DNA of 64,000 nt from Branchiostoma floridae (GCF_000003815.2 NW_023365706.1:278176-342175), one strand, 5' to 3'. Positions 1-12,350 are shown, counted from the first letter of the stretch. The notes: generated by a model from the sequence alone, not told the origin. Made by a program: numbers and translations.

Positions 1-2760
1 AGGAGCTTTATCTGTCACTCAAGAAAGGGTTCCCTACTGGGGTGGCAACCATTGAAACAACCAGAGGGGCGAGCCGTAACAGAAAAAACAACATCCCAAC
101 TCCCAGGATTCAAACCAGCAGCCGGATCACAAATCCAGGACGCTACCGCTGTCGCCACAAAAGCTCAGAGCTCCTTAGCAAGGACGGTAGGAACTACTTG
201 AACCCACTGTTACACTAGTTGGGCAAAAGCAAACTTTTTTTGGGTCTTCATCCTGCACCAGGTTCTTTGGGAAGCAGTCATAGTCACTGTGCAACAGTGG
301 TATCAAACGACCAAATGACCAAGTTTGAAAGTAGCCCCCCCAACTAGAAGCAGTCCAGCTTTTATTTTCGAGCACTCTTGTTTGATTTTACCATGGTCAT
401 TACTGACAGAAGGGGGTCTGATAGCGAGCAGTTGTTTAATGTAACGCAGCTTGAAGGGCAAATTGAGCAAGGCACAGCTGGATTGGAAATTAGGCACAGA
501 GGTGCTGACTTCATTCCATGATGCCTATATTAAACCTCCTTGGTTTGAGCAGTCTATTTATTACCTTATTATAAGTGGAGTCCACAATTACCATCAAATT
601 TTCACAAAACTTCAAGAAAAATTATTCATAGTTTACCTTTAAATTGACAAAGACAACCTTGATTTACCCTTTAGGTTTAACCATTTCATATTTAAATAGA
701 TTAGTGTAAAAGTGAACTTAGGTTTCTGAAATTCTGTAATTCTTCAGTCTGTAATTTCTTGTAATAGTGTACCCCCAAGTTCCAGGATTCTTTCTGAAGG
801 CCTTAGGTCCTCAGCACTACAGGTAGCCAGGATGTTTGGACCTGGGGAATAATTAGTCCTTTGATAATTGATAATTGGACACCAGCATCCTTTGCATATC
901 TATAGAACAATAGCTGACCTTACTTTGAACCCGCATTACAATAGCGCATACTTACTTGAATTTTCAACAAGAGGAAGCAAGCCCCTGGCTTTCTTAGGCC
1001 CAATTTTAAACTTTATGAAATATTCTCTGGAACAAAAATTCAAGTGTTAATCTTATGATGGTCAAAATATGACCAACCAGATCAAACAAATCTCAAGTTG
1101 CTGACCAAGGAGCTTTCATTCTTTGCCACGTTCAACTTGGTACTGCATTTACAAGATATCATTGCATGCATGGAAGGAGCATTCGAATAGAGCAGTTTTC
1201 ATTTGATGAAAACACCCATGTGTGAACAGCCGTAATGGCTCTGTCGGCACAACTGTTGAACATGTCATGGGCAACTTGGACCCCATTCAAATGAAAAAAT
1301 ACAAGTGAGTTAAATGAGGAATCCAATTAAAGCTTTCTGTTGGATTAAAAAAATGCGTTCACATTTAATCGGATTAAACTCAAACTTGCGACCACGACCA
1401 CCCCGAGTCGGGCACACGTCGTGCTTCCAAAATGTTGCCAGACTACCTCATAATTTTGAAGGATTTAGTGACATTGATATTATATATGATAACTGTTGAG
1501 AAATTGGCTGGCTTTTGATGCGTCGACAGTCAACAAGAACATGGCGCTTGTGAGGTCATACAGGTTGAACTGGGGGTAGAAATGTTGCGCGGGGTGTGAT
1601 TATACTCTACATTTAACTGTAGTACAAAATGTAAATGTATATGTTGAAAAAGTTGCATGAATAGGAGAAACTACTACTAAAACGTTTGTTGCATACTTTT
1701 TTGCCGGTGTGTAGCACTCCTATCTTAGTGTCATTGATTTAGATATGAATTATAAGGCCATTCCTGCAGAAATTCCTGCAGGAAACATTCTTCCTGCAGG
1801 AATTTACCTTTCTCCTGCAGGAATTTCTGCAGGAATGCCTGCAGCATTCCTGCAGGAAAAACGCTTCCTGCAGGAATTCCTGCAGGAAAAACGCTTCCTG
1901 CAGGAATTCCTGCAGGAATTCCTGCAGGAAGAAAATTTTCAAAATGAATATTCATGAAAGTTATTATCATATTTCACAACTGTGCATCATACTTGTCAAT
2001 CATATGTAAAGACTTTGCACCAAGTGCTTTTATATTGAAAATATTAGCACATTTCAAAATGGGAAAAACGGAATTCCAATCTTAAGATGGAGCTTCTTTT
2101 ATATATATAATGTACAAGTGAATAAAGGACACAAACACAGTTCTTGTGGCATAAGAAGGGGGAGTGAGATACATAAGGTTTCCAGTGTTACCAATTTCCA
2201 TCACAACTTTGTACCTGTTAATCAGGTGAGATGGGGGGCTTTGAGCGCAACCTACGCACAAAGTTTGCCCCACAGAGAATGGAACGAATCCAACCTTTCC
2301 ATGTCTACCAAGATCTAACTCAGATCCAGAAGGTGTTAAATGCAAATTAACTCAAGACTTAAACTAGTTACAAATATGAAAGAAAACGGAACTGACTTGC
2401 AACTCCTAAAGTCGCAGTAAGGTACAGTATGCCTATTGTCATAATTAGGGTTACATATGTTTAAACAGTGGAGTAAACAACAAATAGTGCAATGATCTAA
2501 CATTACAGTTACACTAACAGTGAACCTCGGAGTGATCAACAGGAGATAATTTCACACAGATGACGCTTGCACAAGAACATTAACCATACAGGGACTTGCT
2601 CTACACAGATAGTAAGATAATGCAGGGATAGGTATGGTTCGTAGTTGAATGTAGACCCTCAATTACAACAGATTGACATATCTAACATTTGTATCAGCTA
2701 ACAGTCTGTTTATCAGGTATTGGTCGCCATATGTGTGTTAAATAATGTGTGAGGTTTCCT
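1..2760. other. Non-coding flank of the BEN gene
   Basis: I see no convincing gene here. The open frames are short, have no recognisable domain and are not joined by plausible splice sites. The segment lies 3' of the minus-strand BEN gene and contains the CTGCAG palindromic repeat at 1761-1931. Part of 1-2760 may be 3' UTR, but I found no decisive poly(A) signal on the minus strand. Confidence 0.5.
1761..1931. repeat. Palindromic CCTGCAGG minisatellite
   Basis: Twelve CTGCAG cores occur in about 170 bp, most within TTCCTGCAGGAA. The unit is self-complementary, so both strands carry the same array and open frames on both strands read as FLQE repeats. Spacers between cores vary from 0 to about 10 bp. 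Confidence 0.85.
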
Positions 2761-2827
2761 GCCCTAGCCTAGTCTAGTACTGATATCTCCATCTAGTCCT
2801 GATATCTGATGGGCCTCCTGAAAGACA

Positions 2828-5800
2828 TCACTTCTGGACACCTGGGGAAAATTCAATACAATTTGAGTTCAGTTCCATGGTTTTAGGTAAAAATGAATGA
2901 AACAAGAAATCAAAGATCCCATTACTTTAGGGGGATTATATTGTCAAATTGACAAAATCTCCAACATCAATTCTCATAATTCCACCAAGTGCCATAATAC
3001 CACCACATCAAAAACATCTATGTTTTAAATGCCCTCTCATAAAGGATTATCTTGTGTGTATTGTAGTGAATAGACTGATAAATTGTAAATAAGGCAGAAA
3101 AACTACAGAGTTTACAATAGCTTATAGTATAGATGTAAAAATGCCAAACATTTCTTGCAAGGTTATAGCCTCTTGTCCAAAAAGTCAGATTAATATAAAA
3201 GCAATGTTTTTTTCTCACCTTTCTCCTTTGTAACAATGTGTCGAACTTTCCGGCACCTTAAATTAATGACCTTGTGCACTTTGGTTTTGTAGCCTGGTTC
3301 ATGAGGGTCCTGGTTCCCCGGCTCAGTGGTGACCAGATGTTCTGTGGAAGAAAGTTGTAACACTAAGTAAGATGGGGCTTGTGACAGTAAATTGTTGCAA
3401 CCAATTTTGCATGGTCAGTACTGCTAGTTCACCTGAATCTGTGGGATAACCAATAGCCGTTGTACATAGGCATATCATTAGCAATTAGACAGATGGGGTA
3501 TCAAGCTGCAGTGCTTCTCAAGATATTAGAATTTATATCTCTAAATGCCCTGAGTTGAAGTACAACAGATATAGGTTACCTTGTGCATAATGGTGAACTA
3601 GCATTAGGTCATTTTCTACAACTTACCATCAGAACAAATCATTCATTAATGAAATAAAACATAACACATGTCTTTATTGCAAGTTCATGCCCAAAGGCTA
3701 ATTGCAAAGTAATGTAAAGCAGTGGTATACATGATTGTATTCTTAACAAAAAAGAAAAATAATATCTATAGATAAACAAGAGTGTATACATTAACACATC
3801 ATCTAGAACAAACTTAAGGCAAAATGGACTAATTATTCATACAACCTTGATAATTTTTAAACCTTACCCCTTATGGCATTCAGCTTGTTCTCGTCAAGAC
3901 GGCCTAGGCCGTCCTTAACAGAACCATCCGTGTTGTTTGCTACCATCTCCTCTGTCTTGAATATCGCATCCATCAACGCCCGCACTTTGGCCGCCCTGCT
4001 CTTGTCTGGCGTTTCTGACTGGAGGGAAGCCACCTGTGCGATCACAGGTGCTGGTACGGCCACCTGCCGCCAGGGTGCCCCGATCAGAACTGTAAATTGT
4101 AAGAAGTGTAACCACATTCAAGAACCATGTTTTGCACTGGCACTCACAACAGGGAAGGAATTTTAAGAAATCATCACATAGCAGCATTTCAGTATCTACT
4201 TCTTGTCATGGTCGGACATGTAAATTATGCAAGCCGCATAAATTCTTACAGTTAACTCAACGCAGGAATACCAGTCTTGCAAGAAGTAATCAGAGATTTG
4301 CAGTGAAAAGGCTGCTCTGGAATCATCATTTAATCTAAATACACACCTTTCATATGCAGACTACAATAGAAATTTATATAACAACCTGTTTGGGGAAAAT
4401 GAAATTCTGTTCCTTACCAGTACTATTGGTGGAAGAGGTAGAGGGGGAGGTGTCCTGTCCCCGGGCATTGTCAGGGATGGTCTGCTGGTATGACGGCTGA
4501 TAGTAGTTGTTGTATGGCTGGTATGTGCTGCTGTAGGTCTGGTAAGTGTTGCTGTTGTAGGGCTGGTAGTTGTATGAATTAAAGTCCTGGAAGGGGGTGT
4601 GCTGGTGGGCTGGTGGGCTGGTGGGCTGATGGCTGGCTGGTTGTAGGTTGTGCTGGTTGGCTGTTTGGCTGTTTGGCTGATGGTGGTAGGTTGTCTGGTT
4701 GGCTGGTTGTAGGTAGGATTGTTGTAGGTTGTGCTGGTTGGCTGGTTGGCTGGTTGGCTGATAGCTGTTGGCCTGAACTTTCTGCAGCCACATGAAATGA
4801 GATGCACAAAATAGGGCAAGTAAGTCTCTGACAAGCCAATTGATAGACAAAACATTTGAAGTACCTTCCCCGTAGATTGAATATGCTCGACAATAGTCGC
4901 TCTCAACTCAGTTGAGGATAATATTGAAATAAGGAGTCTGTGGAAATATCTTTTCCTCAAGCATTAGTGTTTAATATTGAATGGAAGGTTACGCCAGAAA
5001 GATGGATCAGGCCTGGTAGTTTTTCAGATATGTCCAAATGCCCGGCACACGGTGTCAGTGTGGAATATCTATATTTCAGTAGACATACTGTAAATGCATT
5101 TAAGTTCATGGGGATTTAATTCCACGGTAGCGGGTAAAAGGACTTTTCACGGTGGTTTTAATTTCACGGTAACACCATACACTGCAGTCTAGTACCATAA
5201 TAAAAAAATGTTCGCGGCGGTTTTAAGTTTGTGGTCACCGCGAAAACCGCGAACATTAATCCGCCGCAAACATTAATCCACCGAAAACATTTCTGCATTT
5301 ACAGTAAATCACATAAGTCAATGTACTTTTTTTTTAGAGTCAACTACATTTTTTTTATGATTGCTAGTTTATCAACAATGTGTCACATACCTTCTTCTTC
5401 TTGTGTTGGAGCACGTCCATGACCATGTCTAGCCTTGTAATGATCACTTTCTGCTGTTCCAGCACTGTGTCAAGCTTTTCCTGTGAATGAAATTGTTTGC
5501 ATGTACTTTATTTTCTTTAACTGTCTAGGTACAAAAAAGAGGCACAAGATCACTATGTCACAATGTCAAGATGATTGTAATGTTTTCTGTTTTAAAGGCA
5601 TCACATATATTGGTAATACATGTAGTTTTATCTCATCACCACTTTTGGCCTGAGCTTGATTTAAAAAAAAATTCAGAAAGTATTGATTTACCTCCACACT
5701 GTCTGTCACAATGATACTGTCTGTCAAAATGATACTGTCATGGTCATCATCACCACTAACGTCACCATCATCATCATCTTCCCTTCTCTCATCACTGGAT

Positions 5801-8800
5801 GACTCTGCAGCAAAATCAATATGACATTGAAGTATAGTTATTTTTAAACATAAAATACTAAACATAAATACCAAGGATGAAATTCAGTGGCTTCTATACT
5901 GAGGTAAAAAGATATATTTGAATTAACAGGTGCTGTATGGTATTACACTTTACTCTAGAAGTGTCATATGATAGTGTTAACAGGAATCTAACATCCATTA
6001 CTGTCACCCTATGCATTATGATATAATTACCTTCGGGAGACTGACCGCTTGATGCAGCTTGACGCGTCTGAAAAAAAAATATCCATGATCAGATTCACCT
6101 GCAGTTGTGATCTTTTCAAAAGTGCTTTTCCAATAGGGCAGTAGTCATTTGAAGAATGATTTGTCACCAATGACTTCAAATGCTGCTGTTCTAGACAAAA
6201 AATTACTGGATTCTAAAATCAAATTCAGTGAATTGTTACATTTGCTAAGGACTATTATATATAGTATATGTCAATTATTACCAGTATGTTTCCTATAGGC
6301 TAGCAAATAGCAGCGTCAAAATGGTTCTAATACAGTGGTTTGTATTATAAACAAGCAAGGCATTGGGAGAAATCATTACCCGCTTCACTTTTTCAAGTAT
6401 TTCAATGGAGGCATCCCTTGCAGAATCCTCCCTCAGCTTTTCTTTACTGAGTGACCTCTTACTTGCTGCGTCAGGCTGGTTTGGGATAGCAAATTTAAAG
6501 AGTCAGCTGGTGCATGATTAAATGTAGTACTTAACTGAATAGTAATTGCATAAGTAGACAGGAATAAGTTTGGTTCACATTCAATTAGTTTTTACTATTG
6601 GAGCTGACAGACAACAGAGTATCAGATCATAACCAAAATAAGGGCTTTTGATTCTCAAATATAAGGAACATAATGTAAAAGTCAATATGCTGATGGCTAT
6701 TGACAGAGGTACCACATGTCAGACCATATTTATCTGCTATCTGTTGATTTAATTACAGGCAACCTTAACTGGAGTGATGTTGGTTAAACAATTAATTGTG
6801 CAACAAACTCATTCTCATTCTTCTGTTACAGAATTGGAATAGCAAGGATACATGAATTTAGAACTACATACTTTTACTATAAAATGGTGATGGTGCTTGA
6901 CTTTGCCTCTTTCACTGGAGGACAGCAATGTGTATGGCTAGCATAAAAGGACTAACTAGAAAGCTACTTCGGATATTTCCTGAGAGTCAATTATTTCTAT
7001 CTGGACTAATGCTTTCCTGTGGCAGATGTTGATTTACAAGCATGATATGTAAGTATGGGTATCAGTATCCAATATATCCACAATTAAACTGATTAAGAAC
7101 TTGCCTTGCCATCTCCATGCCCTGTATGCTTCCTCTTGGCTAAAAGGAATAAAATGCAAAATATATGATGTATCAATAAGTGACAGAAAATGTTGCTATA
7201 GTTGACAGTTATTAGTAATGTGTTTCTCTTCATAACACTGTAGAGAATTCCTCAGTGATGGGTATGAACATACTACTTTAAGCTGTAAAGCTGATTGATT
7301 CGCCTTTTTTTATGGCACCTCAGTACAATACATACATGCCACAAGAAACTGAATATCACTGAACATCACACCTAACCAGTCACTCAGTGCAAAGCCACAT
7401 GTGCTTAAGATAGAGGGATATTGGATTCTTCAATTCCAAAATACAGGATCACATCTGAATACTTATCACAAACCTAACCAAAGCTGCAAGGAGAAAATTG
7501 CATCCACCCCCTTCCAGGAAAATGGCGAGTTAAACTTGTTACAAACTGGAACAACAGTCAATGCCAGAGATGTGGAATTAGGCCTATATCACAAGAATCA
7601 TTTCTGTTTTACCTTTCATTGGGATTTATGAACATAATAAGATACCTAAAAGCTTTATAATAAGGGAAGTCACTTTGTCCATTACAATGTACTGCTTTTC
7701 TCTGCATTACCTGTGAGCATGTTGATTTCAGCTTCCTTCTGACTGAGTCCATTTAAAATAGCATACTGGTGTACAAGGAACTCTGGAAGGAGCACCTTCC
7801 AGATGTAGTCAAATTCCTACGAAAGAAATTCATATTGAGATCAGCTACCAATTAACGTCAAAAAAATAATTTTTTGTCCTATATTAAAAGCTGATTATGA
7901 AAATTAAAGAGTAAATGTACAGTCATTGACACAAATGTTTGTCATAACTTTACATTACGGAACCAATGACAAATGAAAATTTTGATCCTTAACCAAAAAG
8001 ATAATGCTAATAATAGGATGATTGGGCCAATGGCCTGTCTAGTGATTTTGAAATAATGTGACACAATGAAATGTATAAACGTCAAATCTTAAACTCTCAT
8101 ACCTTAAAGCCGTATCTGTCTACCATCAGGTCTGCGATGGTAATCGCCTGGTCATTGGTTACAATGTCAATCGTGTGGCTCATTCCTAAGTCCATATCGC
8201 CTGGTAATATTTTTGGCCAGAGAAACAAGTAGTTTTAAGTTTTAGAAGATATATTGAATCTGGAACTGAGTATGAAAAAAATGTAGAAAGTGTTTCTGGC
8301 TTGACCATAAATGCTAAGTGCAACTTGTTTACAATTCAAATATGATTGAAGATGTGAATTTATGAGTTTCTTCTAGCTATTTGAAATAGAAGTTTGAACG
8401 TACATGTATCACTCCTTACTTATTGTACAGTTGTTGATAATACTTTATTGCTGAAATATTCATCCTTTGATTACTCACGTCGTGCATGCCACGACGATGC
8501 TGCCATATACTCCTTATGTCTGGCATTGACTGAGGTTCCATCCTTCACTCCATCTAAGTACGGCCAGCAGTCCACTACAGCCTTGACAAGCTGATCGTTT
8601 TCCATGTTCATCATGTCTACAGACAAAATAGGATTCAGGGTAGGGGGTAAATGATGATATGATGCTAAAATGGCCCACCCCTACTCATCTCCATAAGTAT
8701 TTTACAGAGACTTAATATGCCTGAAGCTCCTGACCTCACATGGACTACCTCTTATCCTACCTCTTATACATTTCATTCCTGGGACTCTAATACCAGAAGT

Positions 8801-11800
8801 ACCCGAGCCTCTAAGAAGAAAACATAATGAAGATTGTAATACTGACCTTTTACTGCTGCCTTCTCCCTCTCCTCAGTTGCCTTTTTCTCAGCAGCAGCCT
8901 TTTTCTGTGCGGCCGCCTTCTCCCTCTCAGCAGCAGCCTTTTTCTGTGCGGCCGCCTTCTCCCTCTCAGCAGCAGCCTTTCTCTGTGCGGCCGCCTTCTC
9001 CCTCTCAGCAGCAGCCTTTTTCTGTGCGGCCGCCTTCTCCCTCTCAGCAGCAGCCTTTCTCTGTGCGGCCGCCTTCTCCCTCTCAGCAGCAGCCTTTCTC
9101 TGTGCGGCCGCCTTCTCCCTCTCAGCAGCAGCCTTTCTCTGTGCGGCCGCCTTCTCCCTCTCTGCGGCTGCCTTCTCCCTCTCTGCAGCCGCCTTTTCTC
9201 TCTCCGTGGCTGCTGCTTCTCTCTCTGCAGCTGCTGCCTCCACTGCGGATGGTTCTTCTGCAGCATCCTTCTCACTCTTCTCTTCGACAGCACTCTTCAG
9301 CACCAGCCTCTTCTCCTTCCCAGCCTTCTTCGCCTTCTTCTTCTCCTTCTCACTCTTCTGCGTGGCAGCACTCTCAGTCTTCTCCTTCTCGGTCTTCTTT
9401 GGCAGCTTCTTTGGAGCCACAGCCTCTGAAGACACAATGTCAGCACATTTCAGGCCAGCGATCAAACCAACCAATCCATCTAGCTTTCAACTGATTTCAA
9501 ACATCTGCTTTGAGACTGCAGAGTTTTAGTTTACAGGGGGGATTGATGGAACTATGGACGTTCCCTTCAGACTTTGCATGGATTTTCAATTGTCTAATTT
9601 TTTTGTAGAAATGAGCTTGATGTAGCCTGGCTAAAATCACGCCCCTAGCGGCCGGCCCTACGATTGCCGCCGCCCTAGGAGGGGAGGGGGTCATTAAGCC
9701 CAGCCGGCGAGAGATTGGGTAAACACAGGCTAAGCCTGATGATGTTTCAACAGATTTCATCCAATGCACTGAATGAACCAACGTTAAAGGTACTTCACAG
9801 AAGATAAAGATGATACGATGTAAAAAAGTAACGTGACATTTTTCTACCATTTCTTTACATTAATAGTAATTGTCAATTACATTTTATCCGTATGATGAAA
9901 TTTACATGCCAATATCAAGGGAGGATGTTACAACCTCAATACACCATACAAACATGTTATAAAGTGACTGCAGTAAGACTAAAAGACGCAATACCACAAC
10001 ATACTAGAACCATAATATACTGTAAATTCAGAAATGTTCGCGGTTGTCACGGAGACCACTTCACCGCGAACTTAAAACCACCGCGAACATTTTTCTATTA
10101 TGGTATTAGACTGCATTCTGTGGTGTTACCGCGAACTTAAATCGACCGCGAAAAGTCCCTTTTCCCGCTACCGCGAAATTAAATCCCCGCGAACTTAAAT
10201 GCATTTACAGTACTACGCACTACCATGTTAAACGTGATGGAAGTCAAATATTAAGTGTGCATTTGTGGTATTGTGTCTTCCAAAACGCTGCCACAGAAGG
10301 CACCGACCACTGGCCATACTTCAACGCGTCGCATGCAAGAACCGAGTCAGTGGTCCCCCCCCCCCCCCGCCATAAACAAAGTTAAGAGACCGGTTTTAGG
10401 ACCCGGAAGTAAACACATATTCAATTTAGACATCCTACCTAAGTTCTCTGTGGCCATAGAATGGGAACAGAGCCACGGATCAAACTAGATTAGGCTACAA
10501 AAATGCATATTCGTCATTCGTGCAAATCATTGTGCTATAAAAGAACATCAAAATATTTTACAGAAGAGGCCTTCGGACGTACCTCGTATTTTTCTACTCC
10601 AAATGAAGCGGAAAAATTATTCATGTGGCAAACAACTTTATTCTTTCTTGTGTGCTAGTATTCAAGACATTTTTCCGAGTTTGTATTTATGCGGTTTTGA
10701 ACAAAGAAACTTTTGCGCCCTACGACGAAAACAACAACGAGTCGCCATATTGGATTGCATGCTGATTGCATCAATTATTGCGGGTTCTCGCAAAATCACG
10801 CGAGAATGGAATTGTCAACACGCTCGCTCGTTTGGTTTGCTGCGACGTGATTGGCTGAAAGTCAAGCATCATTTGGCGATATATTATATATATATATATA
10901 TATATTTGCAGGCTGTGATACAGGCTTTCTATTGTTATTTTGCTCCATTTTCTTTATGTCTATAACGCTAGGCCGCTGGACGTATTAAGAAAAATAGTAC
11001 AAAATAGAACAGAAAATACTTGCCTACTCTGTCTATAATAATCGCTGTCAAGACATGTGAAAAAATAACTAACCATTACTTTCCACGCCCTCTAGCTGTT
11101 CCTGCGAGGGGGAAGAGAGGGACTCCAGCATCCGTCGGGACAGCGTCCGCTTTCTTCCCGAACGCCCCTCTCCGCTGTCTTCGTTGGTTTCTTTGTCCTC
11201 CTTTGGCTCAAAGATCTGTGCAAACTCTTTTTGCTTATTCATCATGGTTGCCCTTGACCCTGAAATAATTGTAAATTTTGTGTTAATCTTGACTTCGTTT
11301 TAAGAGTTGTTGATGAGGAACTCAAGTTACGGAGCGTTTTATACGAAAGAAATTTGCATTGCACAAGACGGTCGCGCTGACGTTCATTTTGCAGCTAGCA
11401 AGTTTAAGTTGTCTATATATACATAACTCAGTCTTTGACAGCACTCGCTAGGCCTTCCTACTGGGGTACGGATCGAAATATTCGGAGAAAAATTCGACAA
11501 ATATAACTAACCAAGAGATAAGTCGACGCTAAGATTAACATTCCACCTCCAAGCAGAGTTAAAACACACAGGCTGCAATCACATAAATTTTTGCTGCACC
11601 AGAGGCCTTACCCTGGGAACAAGACAGGATCGGGTTTTGTTCGGAGACCCAAGAAGCCCGCCGATCTCACATTAGTGTTTCGTCAGTTTAAGCCCGAAGG
11701 AGTTATCGCTGCAGGTGGACCTACTTCGGAGCGCTAATAGCAGATCGGCGGAACTGGCTGTCTTGGGCCACCGAATAAACTAGGCTGTCCGATCCCGCCT

Positions 11801-12196
11801 GTCCCCCATGGCACTGCATTACTACCTCAGGGGTTACATTTTTTATATATTGATTCCTTGTTGGATTTACTCAAAGAAATTGATTCATTAATTCATCAGG
11901 CAACAACATACATTGAACAGAGCATAGAAGAGTACAGGCAATTATTTTTGTAGTGTATCAACTGAAGCTAAATTGCAATGTTTGAAATGAAAAGAAGGAT
12001 GTTTACCTATTCCAAGCAACCTGGCAGGGTAGAGCTTCGTGACAGTTTCTCCGGACTGCTCGTCGGTCTCGGTCCACTGCGCCTCTATGTCATGTCCAAC
12101 CCTCATCTTATCCTTGTTGAATGTCGGGATATGCGACGCGGGTATGGCTGTCACTAGTTTGTCTTCCAGCCACCACACGGTGACCCACATGGCCAT
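2828..12196 (-). CDS. BEN-domain nuclear protein, 15-exon model
   Basis: Fifteen exons join with matching phases (minus strand, 5' to 3'): 12196-12007, 11259-11080, 9425-8847, 8616-8479, 8200-8103, 7816-7711, 7139-7105, 6475-6380, 6067-6031, 5804-5692, 5480-5391, 4781-4418, 4089-3868, 3341-3219, 2841-2828. The lengths sum to 2385 bp, 795 codons with stop. Order of parts: a short WVTVWWLEDK-type N-terminal module, a Lys/Ala/Glu/Arg helix repeat, an unrecognised block (exons 4-6), a KRKH basic patch, an acidic DDDD stretch, a coiled coil (EKLDTVLEQQKVIITRLDMV), a Q/N/P/T-rich linker and a C-terminal BEN domain. BEN proteins usually act as DNA-binding chromatin or transcription regulators, so nuclear action is inferred. 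The start is the first ATG of exon 1; a second ATG lies two codons downstream. The 14-bp last exon is the least certain piece. No symbol is assigned. Confidence 0.8.
3219..4089 (-). CDS. BEN-domain exons (exons 13 and 14)
   Basis: Exon 4089-3868 carries VRALMDAIFKTEEM, then GRLDENKLNAIRG. Exon 3341-3219 carries KVHKVINLRCRKVRHI. This order (LMDAIF-EE, RLDxxKLxAIR, then xxINxRCRKVR) matches the BEN fold as I know it: a helix with DALF/EE, the LDPEKL segment and the final KAINxKCRxLR helix. The exon junction completes a GAA codon (phase 1). The protein ends soon after, as is usual for C-terminal BEN domains. Confidence 0.8.
4418..4781 (-). CDS. Q/N/P/T-rich low-complexity exon 12
   Basis: This exon encodes about 121 residues built from SQPANQHNLQ-like and SYNYQP/YQPYNN-like degenerate repeats, with no fold expected. 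It enters in phase 0 and leaves in phase 1. A prion-like or transactivation-like disordered linker between the coiled coil and the BEN domain is an inference from composition only. The plus-strand open frame over the same bases is its antisense shadow. Confidence 0.75.
5086..5306 (+). mobile_element. MITE with 13-bp TIR, copy 1
   Basis: The element begins TACTGTAAATGCA and ends TGCATTTACAGTA, a perfect 13-bp terminal inverted repeat bounded by TA. Inside are repeated short motifs of the type GTTCGCGG/CCGCGAAC. It is in opposite orientation to the copy at 10018-10212. It lies between exons 11 and 12 of the BEN gene. Confidence 0.85.
7105..7139 (-). CDS. 35-bp micro-exon 7 with GC donor
   Basis: The exon reads (A)KRKHTGHGDGK. 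The acceptor is CTTTTAG and the donor is AAG|GCAAGT, the classic GC-AG intron context. Only this reading keeps the frame between exon 6 (phase 1) and exon 8 (phase 0). The basic KRKH could be part of a nuclear localisation signal. Confidence 0.7.
7711..8616 (-). CDS. Exons 4-6: unrecognised conserved-looking block
   Basis: Exons 8616-8479, 8200-8103 and 7816-7711 together encode about 114 residues, including VVDCWPYLDGVKDGT, ITIADLMVDRYGF and YIWKVLLPEFLVHQYAIL. The composition is that of a folded helical domain: low bias, with aromatic and aliphatic spacing, unlike the repetitive exons around it. I do not recognise the family. All three introns sit in frames that preserve the block. Confidence 0.7.
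8847..9425 (-). CDS. Exon 3 with 39-bp Ala/Lys/Glu repeat
   Basis: The exon opens with a Lys-rich tract (PKKLPKKTEKEKTE), then an acidic/Ala stretch, then seven 39-bp units (13 residues, AAAEREKAAAQRK type) at about 8886-9158, each with a GCGGCCGC site. The charge pattern with alternating E/R/K spacing suggests a long single alpha-helix or coiled coil. The large plus-strand frames across the same bases are antisense shadows. Exon phases are 1 in and 1 out. Confidence 0.8.
10018..10212 (-). mobile_element. MITE with TACTGTAAAT ends, copy 2
   Basis: This is the same family as 5086-5306 in opposite orientation. It starts TACTGTAAATTCAG, ends TGCATTTACAGTA and has internal ACCGCGAAC motifs. It is 195 bp long, in the intron between exons 2 and 3 of the BEN gene. 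Confidence 0.85.
11610..11806. mobile_element. Degenerate foldback element
   Basis: The arms CCTGGGAACAAGACAGGATC and GATCCCGCCTGTCCCCCATG are imperfect inverted repeats, and further in GCCGATCT pairs with AGATCGGC. A related sequence lies at about 17520-17645 next to the first assembly gap. It has no coding capacity and is in intron 1 of the BEN gene. Confidence 0.55.
12007..12196 (-). CDS. Exon 1 of BEN gene, N-terminal module
   Basis: This exon encodes MAMWVTVWWLEDKLVTAIPA, then a segment ending KLYPARLLGIG. The W-rich strand pattern followed by VGHDIEAQW and YPARLLGIG looks like a small beta-barrel (Tudor/PWWP-like) such as often precedes BEN domains in invertebrate proteins; this is inference. 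The donor GTAAAC leaves phase 1, matched by exon 2. Confidence 0.7.
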
Positions 12197-12205
12197 GACG
12201 AACTT

Positions 12206-12350
12206 GGGACAAACTTGCCGAAAACTGGCTGCAAACTTGCGGAAAGCGGGACAAACTAGCGAAAAAACTGGGGGCAAACTTGCGGAAAACGGGACAAACT
12301 AGCGAAAAACTGGGGGCAAACTTGCGATTTAAAACTCAGGGCAAACTTTT
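12206..12350. repeat. Short tandem repeat at the BEN gene 5' end
   Basis: About three and a half degenerate units of roughly 40 bp are built from GGGCAAACTTGCGGAAAA and GGGACAAACTAGCGAAAA. The array abuts the first coding exon and so lies in its 5' UTR or promoter. Confidence 0.7.

Noticed and set aside
1761-1957. 70-79 codon frames with FLQE/FPAGI repeats
   Set aside because: Created by the palindromic CCTGCAGG array on both strands.
8827-9494. Long plus-strand frames (about 200 codons) rich in Ser/Leu/Pro
   Set aside because: Antisense of the 39-bp Ala/Lys/Glu repeat in BEN exon 3; no splice partners and only repeat composition.
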